From: an uncultured Lachnospiraceae bacterium | GTDB taxonomy: Bacteria; Bacillota; Clostridia; Lachnospirales; Lachnospiraceae | NCBI GenBank assembly: GCA_947643615.1 | Contig: CANRWO010000010.1 | Span: 1 to 64,000 of the forward strand | Direction of reading: 5' to 3' | DNA: 64,000 bases | Part shown: piece after piece, positions 17,261 to 25,778 of the stretch | Position numbering within the stretch: position 1 is the stretch's first letter | Layout of the letters: the number at the start of each line of letters is the position of its first letter | The notes under the pieces: generated by a model | Database searches by the model: none | Seen by the model: only the letters and a program-made list of their open reading frames with translations | What the model was told of the DNA's origin: nothing | Translations under genes and position numbers: made by a program

Positions 17261-18202
17261 TCATATAACTTTTTCAATATTATAACGCGGCCTCTGTTTC
17301 ACTTCAATATATATTTTACCGATATACTGCCCCACAAGGCCGATGGCCAAAAGCTGCAGTCCGCCCAGGAACCAGATGGACAGGATCATGGACGTCCATC
17401 CCGGAACCACATGCCCTGTAAAATAAGATACAAATGCATAGATTGCTGCTAAGACCGCGGCAAAGATAATAAACATTCCCACTCCCAGGATCAGGCTGAT
17501 GGGTTTGACACTGAAAGAGGATATTCCGTTGAAGGCAAGCGCCAGCATCTTTTTCAAGGGATATTTGGATTCCCCTGCCACACGCTCCTTACGGTCATAA
17601 AAAACCTTTTCCGTCCGGTAGCCGATCAGGGGCATCATACCGCGCAGAAAAAGATTTGTCTCTTTATATTTGGAGAATTCCTCCACCGCTCGCTTGGACA
17701 TAAGACGGAAATCCGCATGGTTATATACCGTCTTGACTCCCATCATGTCCATCAGCTTATAAAATCCCTGGGCTGTAGTCCTCTTAAAGAAGGTATCTGT
17801 CTTGCGCTCCTTCCTGACCCCGTACACAATGTCATTTCCCTCATGGAATTTATCGATCATCTCCTCAATGACGGATACGTCATCCTGAAGGTCCGCATCT
17901 ATGGAAATAGTCACGTCGCTCATGTCCTTGGCGGTAAGAAGTCCCGCTGTCAGTGCAAACTGATGCCCCACATTTCCCGCAAGCTTTACTCCGTGGACCT
18001 GGGCCGGATACGTCCTGTTCTCCTCCTCGATCAGTTCCCATGTACGATCCTTGCTTCCGTCATTTACAAACAGGATAAAACTGTCCTCTGCGACCTTCCC
18101 TTTCTGAACCAGATCGGCAAGCACCCCCCGCAACGCCTTGGAAGCAATTTTCAAGACTTCTTCTTCGTTATAACAGGGAACTACAATAGCCAGTTTGTCC
18201 AT
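17261..18202 (-). CDS. Polyprenyl-phosphate GT2 glycosyltransferase (GtrB/DPM1-like)
   Basis: 313 residues; AAAGGAAG precedes the ATG and overlaps the end of yebC, so the two genes are coupled. The catalytic domain shows VVPCYNEEEVL, FVNDGSKDRTW, SIDADLQDD and the GESKYPLKKM segment characteristic of GtrB-like and DPM1-like enzymes. Two C-terminal membrane helices (~225-300) follow. Such enzymes load a hexose onto undecaprenyl phosphate for later transfer by a GT-C protein, and such a candidate lies next in the operon. Confidence 0.88.
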   Translation of the reverse strand: MDKLAIVVPCYNEEEVLKIASKALRGVLADLVQKGKVAEDSFILFVNDGSKDRTWELIEEENRTYPAQVHGVKLAGNVGHQFALTAGLLTAKDMSDVTISIDADLQDDVSVIEEMIDKFHEGNDIVYGVRKERKTDTFFKRTTAQGFYKLMDMMGVKTVYNHADFRLMSKRAVEEFSKYKETNLFLRGMMPLIGYRTEKVFYDRKERVAGESKYPLKKMLALAFNGISSFSVKPISLILGVGMFIIFAAVLAAIYAFVSYFTGHVVPGWTSMILSIWFLGGLQLLAIGLVGQYIGKIYIEVKQRPRYNIEKVI

Positions 18203-18215
18203 ATATATCTTCCTT

Positions 18216-18944
18216 TCATTCGTCCCAATTATGGTACACCGCCTGGACGTCGTCGTCATCTTCCAGCATATCCAAAGTCCTCTGGAGGTTCTTAATGGCC
18301 GTCTCGTCTGTCAGGGCCACATAGTTCTGGGGGATCATGGTAACCTCCGCGCTCAGCATGGGGATACCTGCATCCTCCAGCGCCTTACGCACATCCTCAA
18401 AACTGTCAGGGGCGGTGAGGACTTCATAACTGTCCTCCTCCTCGTTAAAATCCTCCGCTCCGGCATCCAGTGCCGTCATCATCAAGTCGTCCGCCTCCAT
18501 ATCGCATTCTTCCCTGTCAATGATGATTTGGCCTCTCTTATCAAACATAAAAGATACGCAGCCGGGTGTACCGATATTTCCCTGGCCCTTGGTAAAAGCA
18601 CTCCTTACGTTTGCCGCGGTACGGTTCTTATTGTCCGTCAGCGTGTCAACAATGATGGCAATACCGCTGGGGCCATACCCCTCGTAGGTCATATATTCAT
18701 AATTCACATTTCCCACGTCGCCCGCCGCCTTCTTGATGCCTCTCTCTATGGTATCGTTGGGCATGTTGTTTGCCTTTGCCTTGGCAATAACGGTGGCCAG
18801 CTTAAAGTTATTGTTCGGGTCGGGCCCTCCCTCTTTTACGGCAACCGCAATCTCCCTTCCGATGATGGTAAATATTTTACCCTTTGCGGCATCGTTTTTT
18901 TCTTTTTTGTGCTTAATATTTGCAAATTTTGAATGTCCTGACAT
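18216..18944 (-). CDS. yebC: YebC/PmpR-family (TACO1) protein
   Basis: 242 residues. The ATG with AAGGAG upstream is preferred over a TTG two codons earlier. The N terminus [18 protein letters not shown] is diagnostic, followed by [34 protein letters not shown] and [19 protein letters not shown]. Members have been described as transcription regulators and, more recently, as ribosome-associated factors easing translation of proline stretches. Length is normal. Confidence 0.96.
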   Translation of the reverse strand: MSGHSKFANIKHKKEKNDAAKGKIFTIIGREIAVAVKEGGPDPNNNFKLATVIAKAKANNMPNDTIERGIKKAAGDVGNVNYEYMTYEGYGPSGIAIIVDTLTDNKNRTAANVRSAFTKGQGNIGTPGCVSFMFDKRGQIIIDREECDMEADDLMMTALDAGAEDFNEEEDSYEVLTAPDSFEDVRKALEDAGIPMLSAEVTMIPQNYVALTDETAIKNLQRTLDMLEDDDDVQAVYHNWDE

Positions 18945-19050
18945 AACCAAATACTCCTTCTTTTTTATTCTTCTGTCTCGCTTATGAGGTCATACCTGCA
19001 AAATAACCCGTAAAATAAGGTTTTCCTCCAAAATATCCCTTGACAGCATA

Positions 19051-20478
19051 TCATTTTTTTCCGCTTTCTTCAAGTGTGGATTCCTCCTCTTCGGGGCAGC
19101 GCTTTGCAGAATCGCTTTCCTCTTCCGTTTCCGGCTCCGGCAGCCTCGTCACAAGGACGCTCTGGATCATCTTATTTTCCACCGATAATATCTTAAAATT
19201 ATATCCGCCATGGTCTACGTCAAACTGTTCGTCCGGTTCCGGTATTTTATCCATCCTGGAGATGAGGAACCCGTTTACCGTCTCAAACTCCTCATCGTCA
19301 AAGGAAATCCCGAAGCTCTCCTCCAATTCCTCAAGGGGGGTGTTCCCTTCAATCACATATTCGTCATTCCCTTTGTCTTCAATGTATTCTTTATCTTCAT
19401 CGTACTCATCCAGAATATTTCCCACAATCTCCTCCAGGATGTCCTCCATGGCCAGCAGCCCGTCCGTCTGCCCGTACTCATCCACCACGATGACCATCTG
19501 CAGCTTGTCCGCCTGCATTTCCCGGAACAGCTCGTTGATATTTTTCGTCCGGGGCACAAAATAGGCTTCCCGCAGAAGACCCTCCAATTCCCGCAGAGGG
19601 CAGTTCATCTTCTCTCCGTCTGCATGGAATCGCATGGCATCCTTCAAGTGCAGGATTCCGATGATATGGTCTATATTCTCTTCATAGACAGGGTATCTGC
19701 TGTTCTTGCCCGCCAGCATGAACAAAATGGCATCGTTCAGCTCAGTCTCCGCATCAATGGCCACCACATTTTTTCTGTGGGTCATAATGTCCTGGGCTTC
19801 CTTGTCGCCCAATTCGAATATATTCGTGATCATCTCCGCCTCGCTGGCCTGGATCACGCCCTGCTCATGGCCCTCATTGACCATATGGATGATCTCTTCT
19901 TCCGTCACATCCGCTTCCCCCGCCTTGTCCCTTACGCCGAACAGCCGCAGGATAGCGCCTGTGGTCAATGTCACGATCCCCGTAAAGGGCGCCAAAAGCT
20001 TTGTCACCAGATACACCGGGGTAATGCAGGCATATGCCCAGCGTTCCGGGACTCTCGCCGCCACTTTCTTTGGCAGCAGCACACCCAGAGTCAGCACTAT
20101 GTACAGCAGCAGGATCGTTGATAAGACTGCTGCCAGGACCAGGACCGCTTCCGCAGGCAGCCAGTCAAGCTTCAGCTGCCTCTCCGTCAGGGCCGACAGC
20201 CAGCGGGACATGGCTCCCAGCAATGTGCTGAGATGCACCGCCCCCAGGACAATATTGATCAGGGTAGTGATCAGCTGTACTGTATTGACATACTCCGTGG
20301 GATTTCCGATAATCTTCTCCAGCCTGAGCGATTTTTTATCCTTATCTTCCTGTGCCCGCCTTTCTATCTCCTTGGTATTCAGTGCCGTAATGGCAGCGCC
20401 GAAACCGTAAAAAAACATGTCTACAAACAGCAGTATGGCAAATACGATCATACTGGCAGTAGGTCCGTCGTCGTCCAT
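19051..20478 (-). CDS. CNNM/CorC-type membrane protein (HlyC/CorC family)
   Basis: 475 residues. Residues ~1-190 contain four hydrophobic segments of a DUF21/CNNM domain. Residues ~205-330 are a CBS pair (DIMTHRKNVVAIDAETEL, YPVYEENIDHIIGILHLKD, VVDEYGQTDGLLAMEDILEE). Residues ~350-435 are a CorC_HlyC domain (TVNGFLISRMDKIPEPDEQF). The last ~35 residues are acidic. The family is linked to magnesium/cobalt export or sensing; the older haemolysin name has little support. It has its own promoter just upstream. Confidence 0.93.
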   Translation of the reverse strand: MDDDGPTASMIVFAILLFVDMFFYGFGAAITALNTKEIERRAQEDKDKKSLRLEKIIGNPTEYVNTVQLITTLINIVLGAVHLSTLLGAMSRWLSALTERQLKLDWLPAEAVLVLAAVLSTILLLYIVLTLGVLLPKKVAARVPERWAYACITPVYLVTKLLAPFTGIVTLTTGAILRLFGVRDKAGEADVTEEEIIHMVNEGHEQGVIQASEAEMITNIFELGDKEAQDIMTHRKNVVAIDAETELNDAILFMLAGKNSRYPVYEENIDHIIGILHLKDAMRFHADGEKMNCPLRELEGLLREAYFVPRTKNINELFREMQADKLQMVIVVDEYGQTDGLLAMEDILEEIVGNILDEYDEDKEYIEDKGNDEYVIEGNTPLEELEESFGISFDDEEFETVNGFLISRMDKIPEPDEQFDVDHGGYNFKILSVENKMIQSVLVTRLPEPETEEESDSAKRCPEEEESTLEESGKK

Positions 20479-20523
20479 AAACCGATTCCTCTCTCTTCCT
20501 TCCTTTGTGTTATAATATCCCTA

Positions 20524-20552
20524 AATATACCATTTTGGTATCTATTCGTCAA
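20524..20552 (-). promoter_or_regulatory. Sigma-A-type promoter of the CNNM/CorC gene
   Basis: Minus-strand TTGACG, 17-bp spacer, TATATT. The spacer contains the palindrome TACCATTTTGGTA, which could be an operator. Spacing is ideal and the promoter sits about 45 bp before the start codon. Confidence 0.6.
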
Positions 20553-20580
20553 GAACTGCGTTGGCCGCTGCGCCATAACC

Positions 20581-20922
20581 TTATGTATCCAGTTCCAGAC
20601 TGATCATCAGGGCTCTGTCCACTCTTTTCATGATGTCGCCGTCCAGGTGGCAGACCTTATCCTTCAGGCGCTTCTTGTCTATGGTCCGGAGCTGTTCCAA
20701 CAATACCACAGAATCCTTATCCATGTCATACATTGAAGCGTTCAGCTCTATATGCGTGGGCAGCTTAGCCTTATTCATCTTGGAAGTGATGGCCGCGCAT
20801 ATGATGGTAGGGCTGTGCTTATTCCCCACATCGTTCTGGACGATAAGGACCGGCCTTATCCCCCCTTGTTCAGACCCTACCACAGGCCTTAGATCCGCAT
20901 AATATACATCTCCTCTTCTCAT
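20581..20922 (-). CDS. mazF: MazF/PemK-family endoribonuclease (EndoA-like)
   Basis: 113 residues from the ATG preceded by GGAGG. Conserved blocks: [32 protein letters not shown] and [11 protein letters not shown], as in Bacillus NdoA/MazF, which cleaves single-stranded mRNA. The gene follows alanine racemase, as in Bacillus, but the 114 bp between them has no reading frame for an EndoAI/MazE antitoxin. The antitoxin is therefore missing, elsewhere, or unnecessary. Confidence 0.93.
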   Translation of the reverse strand: MRRGDVYYADLRPVVGSEQGGIRPVLIVQNDVGNKHSPTIICAAITSKMNKAKLPTHIELNASMYDMDKDSVVLLEQLRTIDKKRLKDKVCHLDGDIMKRVDRALMISLELDT

Positions 20923-21036
20923 ACTGCCTCCGTTCATGTTATGTCCGCCCGTCCGGCAGGGACGGCAAAGGGCCATAACTTGATATACACTGACGTGTTT
21001 TATCTATGTACGGTAGTATAGACACTTTTGGGAAGG

Positions 21037-22254
21037 CTATTCAACTCTGCAGGCAAACAATTCCCCCTGTTTCCGATAAATCCTGGGGATACGCTTTCCA
21101 ATGTCGCAGGCCAGCTCATAATGGAACCTCCCTGACATCTCACCCAGCAGTTCCGCGCTGATTTGTTCCTTCCCGTCCGAGCCAAGGAGCACCACTCTGT
21201 CTCCCTCTTTCGCATCGGGGATAAGGCTTACGTCCACCATAAACTGATCCATGCAGACCCTGCCCAAAACAGGCGCCCTCCTCCCCCTGACCAGAACATA
21301 CCCCTTGTTGGAAAGGCTTCTGGGATATCCGTCCCCGTATCCTAAAGGCACCGTGGCGATACGCATATCCCTGTCTGCGGTAAACGTTCCCCCATAGCTT
21401 ACGGACTGCCCCCTGGGGAGAGTTTTTACACATACCAGGTGGCTGTACAGCGAAAGCGCCGGCTTTAGCGGCACGCTGTCCCTGCTGACCTCCCCGGAGG
21501 GATATAACCCATATAAAGCGATCCCTGCTCTCACCGCGTCCATGTTTGCCTGAGGCAGTTCCAGGATCCCCGCGCTGTTGGAGCAATGCTTTACCGGGAT
21601 ATGGATGCCCAGCTTTTCCTTTATCATGCGGATAAATCCCTGGAAAACTTCCGTCTGCCTTATGGCATCGCTTTTATCCGCCTCATCCGCCCTGGCAAAA
21701 TGGGTGAATATCCCCTCTATGACAATACCCGTCGAAAGGGCCCCGCCATGGTTCCCTCCCCCGCTCTCCATCAAAGCCTCCACAAAACGGAGCCCTTCTT
21801 CGTCCGGGGTGATCCCTATGCGGTTCATCCCCGTGTCCACCTTTACATGCACCCGTATAGGCTTACCCACCCTCTCAGACGCTTCTTTCAGAAGGGGGAT
21901 GGTATCCCGGCGAAATACGGCCGGCCGTATTTCCTCCTCCGCCAGCTGCTCGTAACAATATGGAAAAGTATAACCCAGCACCAAAATAGGCTTACGGATA
22001 CCTGACTGCCGCAGGATATGGGCCTCCTCCGGGGTAGCCACAGCAAAACCGAACAAAAAGTCCAGGGGTTCCAGGGTTTGCGAAATGGGCACGCTTCCAT
22101 GCCCGTATCCGTCCGTCTTGACCACTCCGATCATTTCGGTTCCCGGTGCAATCCTTTCCTTCATATTTTTCATATTGGACACGATGGCATCCAGATTCAC
22201 CTCCGCATACCCTCTTTGATAACGCTCCAGTGATGATTCCTCCAGCTTGATCAT
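21037..22254 (-). CDS. alr: Alanine racemase
   Basis: 405 residues. The ATG is chosen because GGAGGG lies upstream and because a longer frame would run into a 166-bp palindromic repeat. PLP-lysine motif GVVKTDGYGHG (usual form VKADAYGHG), the catalytic tyrosine region SVSYGGTFTAD, and the C-terminal VLGRVCMDQFMVDVS are all present. Converts L- to D-alanine for peptidoglycan in the cytoplasm. Followed by mazF. Confidence 0.96.
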   Translation of the reverse strand: MIKLEESSLERYQRGYAEVNLDAIVSNMKNMKERIAPGTEMIGVVKTDGYGHGSVPISQTLEPLDFLFGFAVATPEEAHILRQSGIRKPILVLGYTFPYCYEQLAEEEIRPAVFRRDTIPLLKEASERVGKPIRVHVKVDTGMNRIGITPDEEGLRFVEALMESGGGNHGGALSTGIVIEGIFTHFARADEADKSDAIRQTEVFQGFIRMIKEKLGIHIPVKHCSNSAGILELPQANMDAVRAGIALYGLYPSGEVSRDSVPLKPALSLYSHLVCVKTLPRGQSVSYGGTFTADRDMRIATVPLGYGDGYPRSLSNKGYVLVRGRRAPVLGRVCMDQFMVDVSLIPDAKEGDRVVLLGSDGKEQISAELLGEMSGRFHYELACDIGKRIPRIYRKQGELFACRVE

Positions 22255-22330
22255 TGTACCTCTTTCCCTCCTGTGCACTCCTCCGCACCTGATATGGGCC
22301 ACAGGCGCCTTATCTCTGTGCTTTCCTGTT

Positions 22331-22496
22331 CTAGTACATCGTTGCATTAATTCTTGAGTAATCAGCACTCGCTGTTCACGCCATCGCCGCGTTGTCGTCA
22401 GTCAACGATGCCACCGCATCGCCTCCTTCCTCCGCCTTACGCTGACGCAAACATCTAGCACTGATTTACTTCAAGATTAACGCAATGCTGTACTAG
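22331..22496. repeat. 166-bp palindromic element, copy A
   Basis: Bounded by CTAG at both ends with imperfect inverted arms (CTAGTACATCGTTGCATTAA against CTAGTACAGCATTGCGTTAA read on the other strand). A central block beginning TCAACGATGCCACCGCATCG starts 71 bases from the left end. Element B at 29839-30004 has the same length and the same block at the same offset, but different arms. No coding potential. It fills much of the space between nnr and alr. Confidence 0.7.
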
Positions 22497-22531
22497 TATA
22501 ATCCACCTAAATTATCCCTATGTTTCGCTGG
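22493..22531. repeat. Truncated arm of the palindromic element family
   Basis: The 39 bases starting CTAGTATAATCCACCTAAAT are identical to the left arm of element B (29839-29877) and share their CTAG with the right end of copy A. The match then stops. The following ~110 bases up to nnr show nothing recognisable. Confidence 0.7.
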
Positions 22532-22641
22532 CGCAGAAAGATTATTTCATATGCAAGTACACCGAATATGAAGCAATTGGCAGCTTGGCTTGCTATCCAA
22601 AACTTAATTTTCGTTGTACGGACTTTGTAACAGCATGGGGC

Positions 22642-24123
22642 CTAAAGGCAGCAGGAAAGCGCTTCCGCAATATCCCCCGCCATGCATCCCCGCAATCCCA
22701 TCCTGGATGCCGCCTCATCTCCCGCTTTCCCATGGATGTAAACTGCCATGGCAGCCGCCATGAAAGGGTCCTCCACCTGTGCCAGCAGCGCTCCCATGGC
22801 CCCGGACAGGACATCGCCGCTTCCTGCCGTAGCCATACCGCTGTTCCCGCAGAGGTTCAGATAGAAGGAACCCCTTTCCCTGCATACAAAGGTTCTGGCA
22901 TCCTTTGCCGCCACTGTCACATGGAAACGTTCCGCCAGCTCTTTCCCGTATCGGTCAAGGCACTGCTTTAACTCCTGCACAGGGATCCCTGTCAACCGGG
23001 AAAGCTCACCCACGTGGGGAGTCAGCACGATTTTCCGTCCTTTCTCCCCCTGGGCAGCCAACAGCTGCTGCAGTTCGGTGTCCTCCGCCAGCAGGTTTAA
23101 CCCGTCTGCATCGATCACCAACGGCTTTTTTCCATACTTCAAAATCTGGCGCAAATTATTGGAAGCCGACTGGCTCTTCCCGATCCCTGGGCCGGCCACT
23201 ACCACATCCGCCCATTCCAATCCGTCCCCCAGCTCCCACTGTGTCCCAAACAAGGCCTCCGGCACCGCCGTTTGGAGCACCGCCCTGTTTTCCTCCGGAG
23301 TGATGACCTTAACCATGCCAGCCCCCATACGGTATGCGGCCCTGGCCGCCAGAACCGCTGCCCCTGCCATATTCACGCTGCCTGCCAACAGCAGTATCTT
23401 ACCGAATGTCCCCTTGTTGCCATCCCCTGCCCTGGGTGGCAGCAGTGTTGCGGGTTCCTCCGTAAAAGTAAACGCCCCAGGCTCCCTGCCGTAAAAGCTT
23501 TTCTTGTTAATCCCGATATCGGCCAAAATGATTTCTCCCGCCAGCTCACAACCCGGATAAAGTCCAAGGCCCCTTTTCATAAAGCCAAAGGTAACCGTTG
23601 CATCCGCTTTTACGGCAATACCCCAAACCTTCCCGGTATCTGTGTCAATGCCGCTGGGAAGATCCAAGGCCAGCTTAAAACCTTTTATTTCACGCAGCGC
23701 GGAAACGGCTTTGGCATACTCCCCCGTCACCTCCCGGGAAAGGCCTACCCCGAAAAGGGCATCCACTATAATAGTATATTCACTTCTTTTGGGAATGCTA
23801 CCGAAATCTACCGGATAATTCTCTAAGATATGCCTCTGGGCCTTCCACTGCCCGGTTGCCTTCTCCGTATTGCCCACACACCAGACCTCCGCCTCCCAGC
23901 CCTTCTCCGAAAGGAGCCGGGCCAAAGCAAGTCCGTCGCCGCCGTTATTTCCGGTTCCGGCAAGGATCAGGGCACTCCCTGCCTCCCATCGCCCCATAAT
24001 AAATTCCCGTGCAGCCAGTGCCGCCCGCTCCATGAGCACCATGCCCGGGATCCCAATCCTGTCTATGGTATTGCCGTCATATTCTTTCATTTCCCCGGCT
24101 GTAACAAGATATTGAACTTCCAT
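22642..24123 (-). CDS. nnr: Bifunctional NAD(P)H-hydrate epimerase / ADP-dependent dehydratase
   Basis: 493 residues, AAAGGAGC before the ATG. The N-terminal half (~1-210) is the YjeF_N epimerase (LILAGTGNNGGDGLALAR, VDALFGVGLSREV, LDLPSGIDTDTG). The C-terminal half (~225-490) is the carbohydrate-kinase-like dehydratase (VAGPGIGKS, PLVIDADGLNLL, VLTPHVGELSRL, GNSGMATAGSGDVLSG). Together they repair hydrated NAD(P)H. Full-length fusion, as usual in bacteria. Confidence 0.96.
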   Translation of the reverse strand: MEVQYLVTAGEMKEYDGNTIDRIGIPGMVLMERAALAAREFIMGRWEAGSALILAGTGNNGGDGLALARLLSEKGWEAEVWCVGNTEKATGQWKAQRHILENYPVDFGSIPKRSEYTIIVDALFGVGLSREVTGEYAKAVSALREIKGFKLALDLPSGIDTDTGKVWGIAVKADATVTFGFMKRGLGLYPGCELAGEIILADIGINKKSFYGREPGAFTFTEEPATLLPPRAGDGNKGTFGKILLLAGSVNMAGAAVLAARAAYRMGAGMVKVITPEENRAVLQTAVPEALFGTQWELGDGLEWADVVVAGPGIGKSQSASNNLRQILKYGKKPLVIDADGLNLLAEDTELQQLLAAQGEKGRKIVLTPHVGELSRLTGIPVQELKQCLDRYGKELAERFHVTVAAKDARTFVCRERGSFYLNLCGNSGMATAGSGDVLSGAMGALLAQVEDPFMAAAMAVYIHGKAGDEAASRMGLRGCMAGDIAEALSCCL

Positions 24124-24194
24124 ATATGCTCCTTTCCCGGTAAGGGTTCCTTTTTCTTAAACCGGCGTACTAATGGCCCTGTCATCAATGGAAA

Positions 24195-24220
24195 AGACTG
24201 CCCCAGTAAAAAGGCAGTCC
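24195..24220 (-). terminator. Terminator after the coiled-coil gene
   Basis: GGACTGCC pairs (with one G-U) with GGCAGTCT around TTTTTACTGG, followed by TTTTCC on the minus strand. It ends the rex-proximal transcript before nnr. Confidence 0.7.
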
Positions 24221-24233
24221 CTTTCCCACAATT

Positions 24234-24917
24234 CTAATTTTCGGTATTGTTTTCACCCGTTTTCTCCGGCGCATCAGGTTTCCGTATGACCGGATGCTGT
24301 GTTTCGGGATCATACTCCAGGTCGAACATATCCATCACATCCGCGCCAAAGAGATCGTTCAGATAGGAATACATGGCATGGTTCTTTTGCTCCATCTCCT
24401 GCTTTTTGATCAGCCGCTTTTTTAATTCAATGCGGATCTTTGTCACCCATCTGGCGATCTCCTGGATCTTCTCCGAATTTTCCTGCATATCGTCATAGCA
24501 GAACTCCATGGTGGCAAGCATCAGCTGGATGTTCAGCTGGTCGATCTGCTTCGGCAGATCCAGCAGTTCGTCCTCATACTCTTCCAGTTTCTCATTGCTC
24601 TCTTCAATCTTTTGTTTATGCTGCTCGATCTTCCTGGTCTGGGCATTAGTAGGGTTATCCCCTGCCTCATCCACCATGGTGACAATCTCGCCCATAAGCT
24701 TCTTCTTAAGCCGCTTAAGCTCCTTTTTCTCTGTATTCAGCTTACCCTGACGCTTTAACAGGGCGTTCATTTGGTCCTCAATATCCTTGACCGCTTTCCG
24801 CTCCTCCTCATCCAACAAGCGATACCACTTATTGTCCAACGTCAATATAGGGATATTTTTCCCCTGGAGCGCTGCCGTGAAAAGATCCTGTTTTTCCTTA
24901 CTGATATTACGCTTCAT
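24234..24917 (-). CDS. Conserved-looking coiled-coil protein of unknown function
   Basis: 227 residues, GGGAGGT before the ATG, 12 bp after rex. Residues ~40-180 are highly charged and predicted as two coiled-coil stretches rich in K, E, L and Q (LKRLKKKLMGEIV, EESNEKLEEYEDELLDLPKQ), interrupted near NPTNAQTRK. No signal peptide or membrane helix. The C-terminal 30 residues are polar and probably disordered. I do not recognise a domain. Likely co-transcribed with rex, since the first terminator lies after it. Confidence 0.7.
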   Translation of the reverse strand: MKRNISKEKQDLFTAALQGKNIPILTLDNKWYRLLDEEERKAVKDIEDQMNALLKRQGKLNTEKKELKRLKKKLMGEIVTMVDEAGDNPTNAQTRKIEQHKQKIEESNEKLEEYEDELLDLPKQIDQLNIQLMLATMEFCYDDMQENSEKIQEIARWVTKIRIELKKRLIKKQEMEQKNHAMYSYLNDLFGADVMDMFDLEYDPETQHPVIRKPDAPEKTGENNTEN

Positions 24918-24929
24918 AAGTACCTCCCG

Positions 24930-25586
24930 TCAGGCTTTGAGCGTTGCATCCTGTTCCTTCATATAGCGGCTGATGTTATAGGAAAGCTTCATCAGGCTGT
25001 CGGAAAGGTGGACATTTTCCACCTGGATCCCCTGGGGCACGTTCAAGTCCACATGGGCAAAATTCCAGATGGCACGGACACCGTTCTGCACCAGCTTCTC
25101 CGCCACCTCCACGGCGCCTGCCTTGGGTATGGTCAGCACGGCAATGTCAATGTCGTTATCCCGCATAAACTGGCCCAGCTTCTCCATGGGCATGACTTTC
25201 ACCCCCCTGACCTCCCTGCCCGCCAGCTTCGGGTTTGCATCAAAAATCCCCTTAAATATAAAGCCTCTTCTCTCAAAATTAATGTAATTCCCCAAAGCCT
25301 GCCCCAGGTTGCCCGCACCGATAATGATAAAATTATGCCTGCGGTTTAAACCCAGGATATTGCCGATCTCATTGTATAAATACTCTACGTTATATCCATA
25401 CCCCTGCTGCCCAAAACCGCCGAAATTATTAAAGTCCTGCCTGATCTGGGATGCAGTCACCTTCATCAGTTCACTCAAATCCTGTGACGAGATTCTCTCG
25501 ATTCCCTCGTCTTTCAATTCTCCAAGATACCGAAAGTATCTGGGCAGACGGCCTATGACTGCCTGCGATATTTCCTTCTCTTCCAA
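24930..25586 (-). CDS. rex: Redox-sensing transcriptional repressor Rex
   Basis: 218 residues from a TTG start with GGAGGG seven bases upstream; a GTG 16 codons earlier lacks a ribosome site. The winged helix covers ~1-75 (RLPRYFRYLGEL, ISSQDLSELMKVTASQIRQD, FGQQGYGYNV), then a Rossmann NADH-binding domain (IIIGAGNLGQALGNY, GIFDANPKLAG) and the C-terminal domain-swap helix. Rex releases DNA when NADH is high and typically controls fermentation genes. A Rex-like operator sits in its own promoter. Confidence 0.97.
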   Translation of the reverse strand: MEEKEISQAVIGRLPRYFRYLGELKDEGIERISSQDLSELMKVTASQIRQDFNNFGGFGQQGYGYNVEYLYNEIGNILGLNRRHNFIIIGAGNLGQALGNYINFERRGFIFKGIFDANPKLAGREVRGVKVMPMEKLGQFMRDNDIDIAVLTIPKAGAVEVAEKLVQNGVRAIWNFAHVDLNVPQGIQVENVHLSDSLMKLSYNISRYMKEQDATLKA

Positions 25587-25661
25587 GAATATTCCCTCCA
25601 AAAATTTTACATGCAGGCCATCATGCCTGCACACTTATCATTTATATTTTATACAAAAATA

Positions 25662-25690
25662 ATGATAACACCGTGTTAAAAGTTTGTCAA
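25662..25690 (-). promoter_or_regulatory. rex promoter
   Basis: Minus-strand TTGACA, 17-bp spacer, TATCAT. The -35 box lies in the left half of the Rex-like palindrome shared with the divergent ABC-F promoter. Confidence 0.75.
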
Positions 25691-25701
25691 TGAATTGACA
25701 G
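25684..25701. promoter_or_regulatory. Rex-like operator between rex and the ABC-F gene
   Basis: TTGTCAATGAATTGACAG, an inverted repeat fitting the clostridial Rex pattern TTGTTAAnnnnTTAACAA with one compensating C/G pair and a terminal mismatch. It contains both divergent -35 boxes, so Rex bound here would block both promoters. Confidence 0.65.
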
Positions 25702-25723
25702 GATATTTTGAATAAAGTAAACT
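25695..25723 (+). promoter_or_regulatory. Promoter of the ABC-F gene
   Basis: TTGACA, 17-bp spacer, TAAACT. The -35 box is the right half of the Rex-like palindrome. Confidence 0.65.
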
Positions 25724-25778
25724 AATCCTGTTATGGTCTGAATCATAATTCACACAGATACAGAGGAAGGTTGTAGAA

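Noticed and set aside
22255..22368. Longer N terminus for alanine racemase
   Set aside because: The extension runs into the 166-bp palindromic element, and the internal ATG has a strong GGAGGG site.
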